Assembly (NCBI GenBank): GCA_013397935.1
Contig: VZRN01001126.1
Span: 189,481 to 253,480 of the forward strand
Direction of reading: 5' to 3'
Length of the DNA: 64,000 bases
Origin: Dasyornis broadbenti
Lineage: Eukaryota; Chordata; Aves; Passeriformes; Dasyornithidae
Below the pieces are notes generated by a model. It was not told the DNA's origin. It saw only the letters and a program-made list of their open reading frames with translations, and made no database searches. The position numbers and the translations under genes were made by a program. This document shows positions 63,429 to 64,000 of the stretch, piece after piece (positions within the stretch are counted from its first letter, which is position 1; each line of letters starts with the position of its first letter).

Positions 63429-64000
63429 ACTTCTGGCAAGAAGAAGGTTTTGGCCAAAGTGATCTGCTTTGCTTAATGCCAATCAAGGTTTTTACATACT
63501 GAATGCAATCTCCTGAGTAGATGCAAATAATCTGGGAGTAATTTTCTACAGGATTTCTGGCTCCTGTCTTGGGAAGGAGAATCCTGATGGCAGGAGCTTC
63601 GGGTCAGTAACACATGCTATTACACCTGCCAGTGGCCAGAGAATCTATCATTTATGGCTCCATCCCTACTGTGCCTTATCTTCTGGGCAATGCAGCCTCG
63701 TGTTCTGAGGCAGGCAGCTTTCTGTTCTTTGGGTCGATGCAGTTCTTGCCGCATCAGAGCTATTCAGCCCGAATAAGTCCAGAGTCCCCTGTTCAGATAA
63801 ATCTGAACAAATTTGAATACATTTTCTTTAAATGCTGGAAAACAAAATCAGTTGAATTTGGTATTGAACTCAATATAGGAAGCATATTTTTGGTATGCTC
63901 AGATTCCTTAAAGGACTTTAGATCTAAAGACTCTTCCTAGTATGTAATTCCCAAACAGGCTTTTCCATGAGATAAGGATACACCCTCCCTTTTCTGATGA

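Noticed and set aside
1..64000. tRNA, rRNA, let-7 or other microRNA genes, CRISPR arrays, ERV LTRs
   Set aside because: No cloverleaf, no let-7 seed context (the let-7b host lies beyond WNT7B in human), no regular spacer array, and no pair of long terminal repeats was seen by eye.

Overview
This window looks like a piece of a bird chromosome, probably a neoavian species. It is AT-rich, mostly non-coding DNA carrying many truncated CR1 LINE copies with the typical avian 3' region (rounds of 'ggttggaagggac' or its reverse, ending in 'attctatga'). There are no operons, ribosome binding sites or dense ORFs. Nearly all long open frames are chance frames or lie inside CR1 copies.

The only protein-coding gene I can support is the 3' end of ATXN10 (ataxin-10) on the + strand. 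Positions 1-16241 are the downstream part of the intron before the penultimate exon. Positions 16242-16305 are the penultimate exon (64 bp), 16306-32452 the last intron (about 16.1 kb), and 32453-32640 the coding part of the last exon with its TGA stop. Joined, the two exons give 83 residues that align without a gap, apart from a one-residue shorter tail, to the C-terminus of human ataxin-10 as I remember it. The join restores a split Phe codon. The 3'UTR follows, with candidate poly(A) signals at 33154, 34214 and 34261, and a strong G-quadruplex motif at 33620-33653.

From about 34.3 kb to 64 kb I see no gene. In human the next gene after ATXN10 is WNT7B, pointing the opposite way. I found no WNT7B exon on the minus strand, so if synteny holds it lies beyond the window. 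This intergenic part holds a CR1 cluster (36.0-43.0 kb), a well-preserved CR1 of about 520 bp (55.5-56.0 kb), several CpG-retaining blocks that could be regulatory, and a five-copy 47-bp GC-rich minisatellite at 63.2-63.4 kb in which every unit carries a G-quadruplex motif.

I did not find a novel multi-gene system. The points most worth checking are the G-rich elements, the CpG-dense patches and the 3' end structure of ATXN10.
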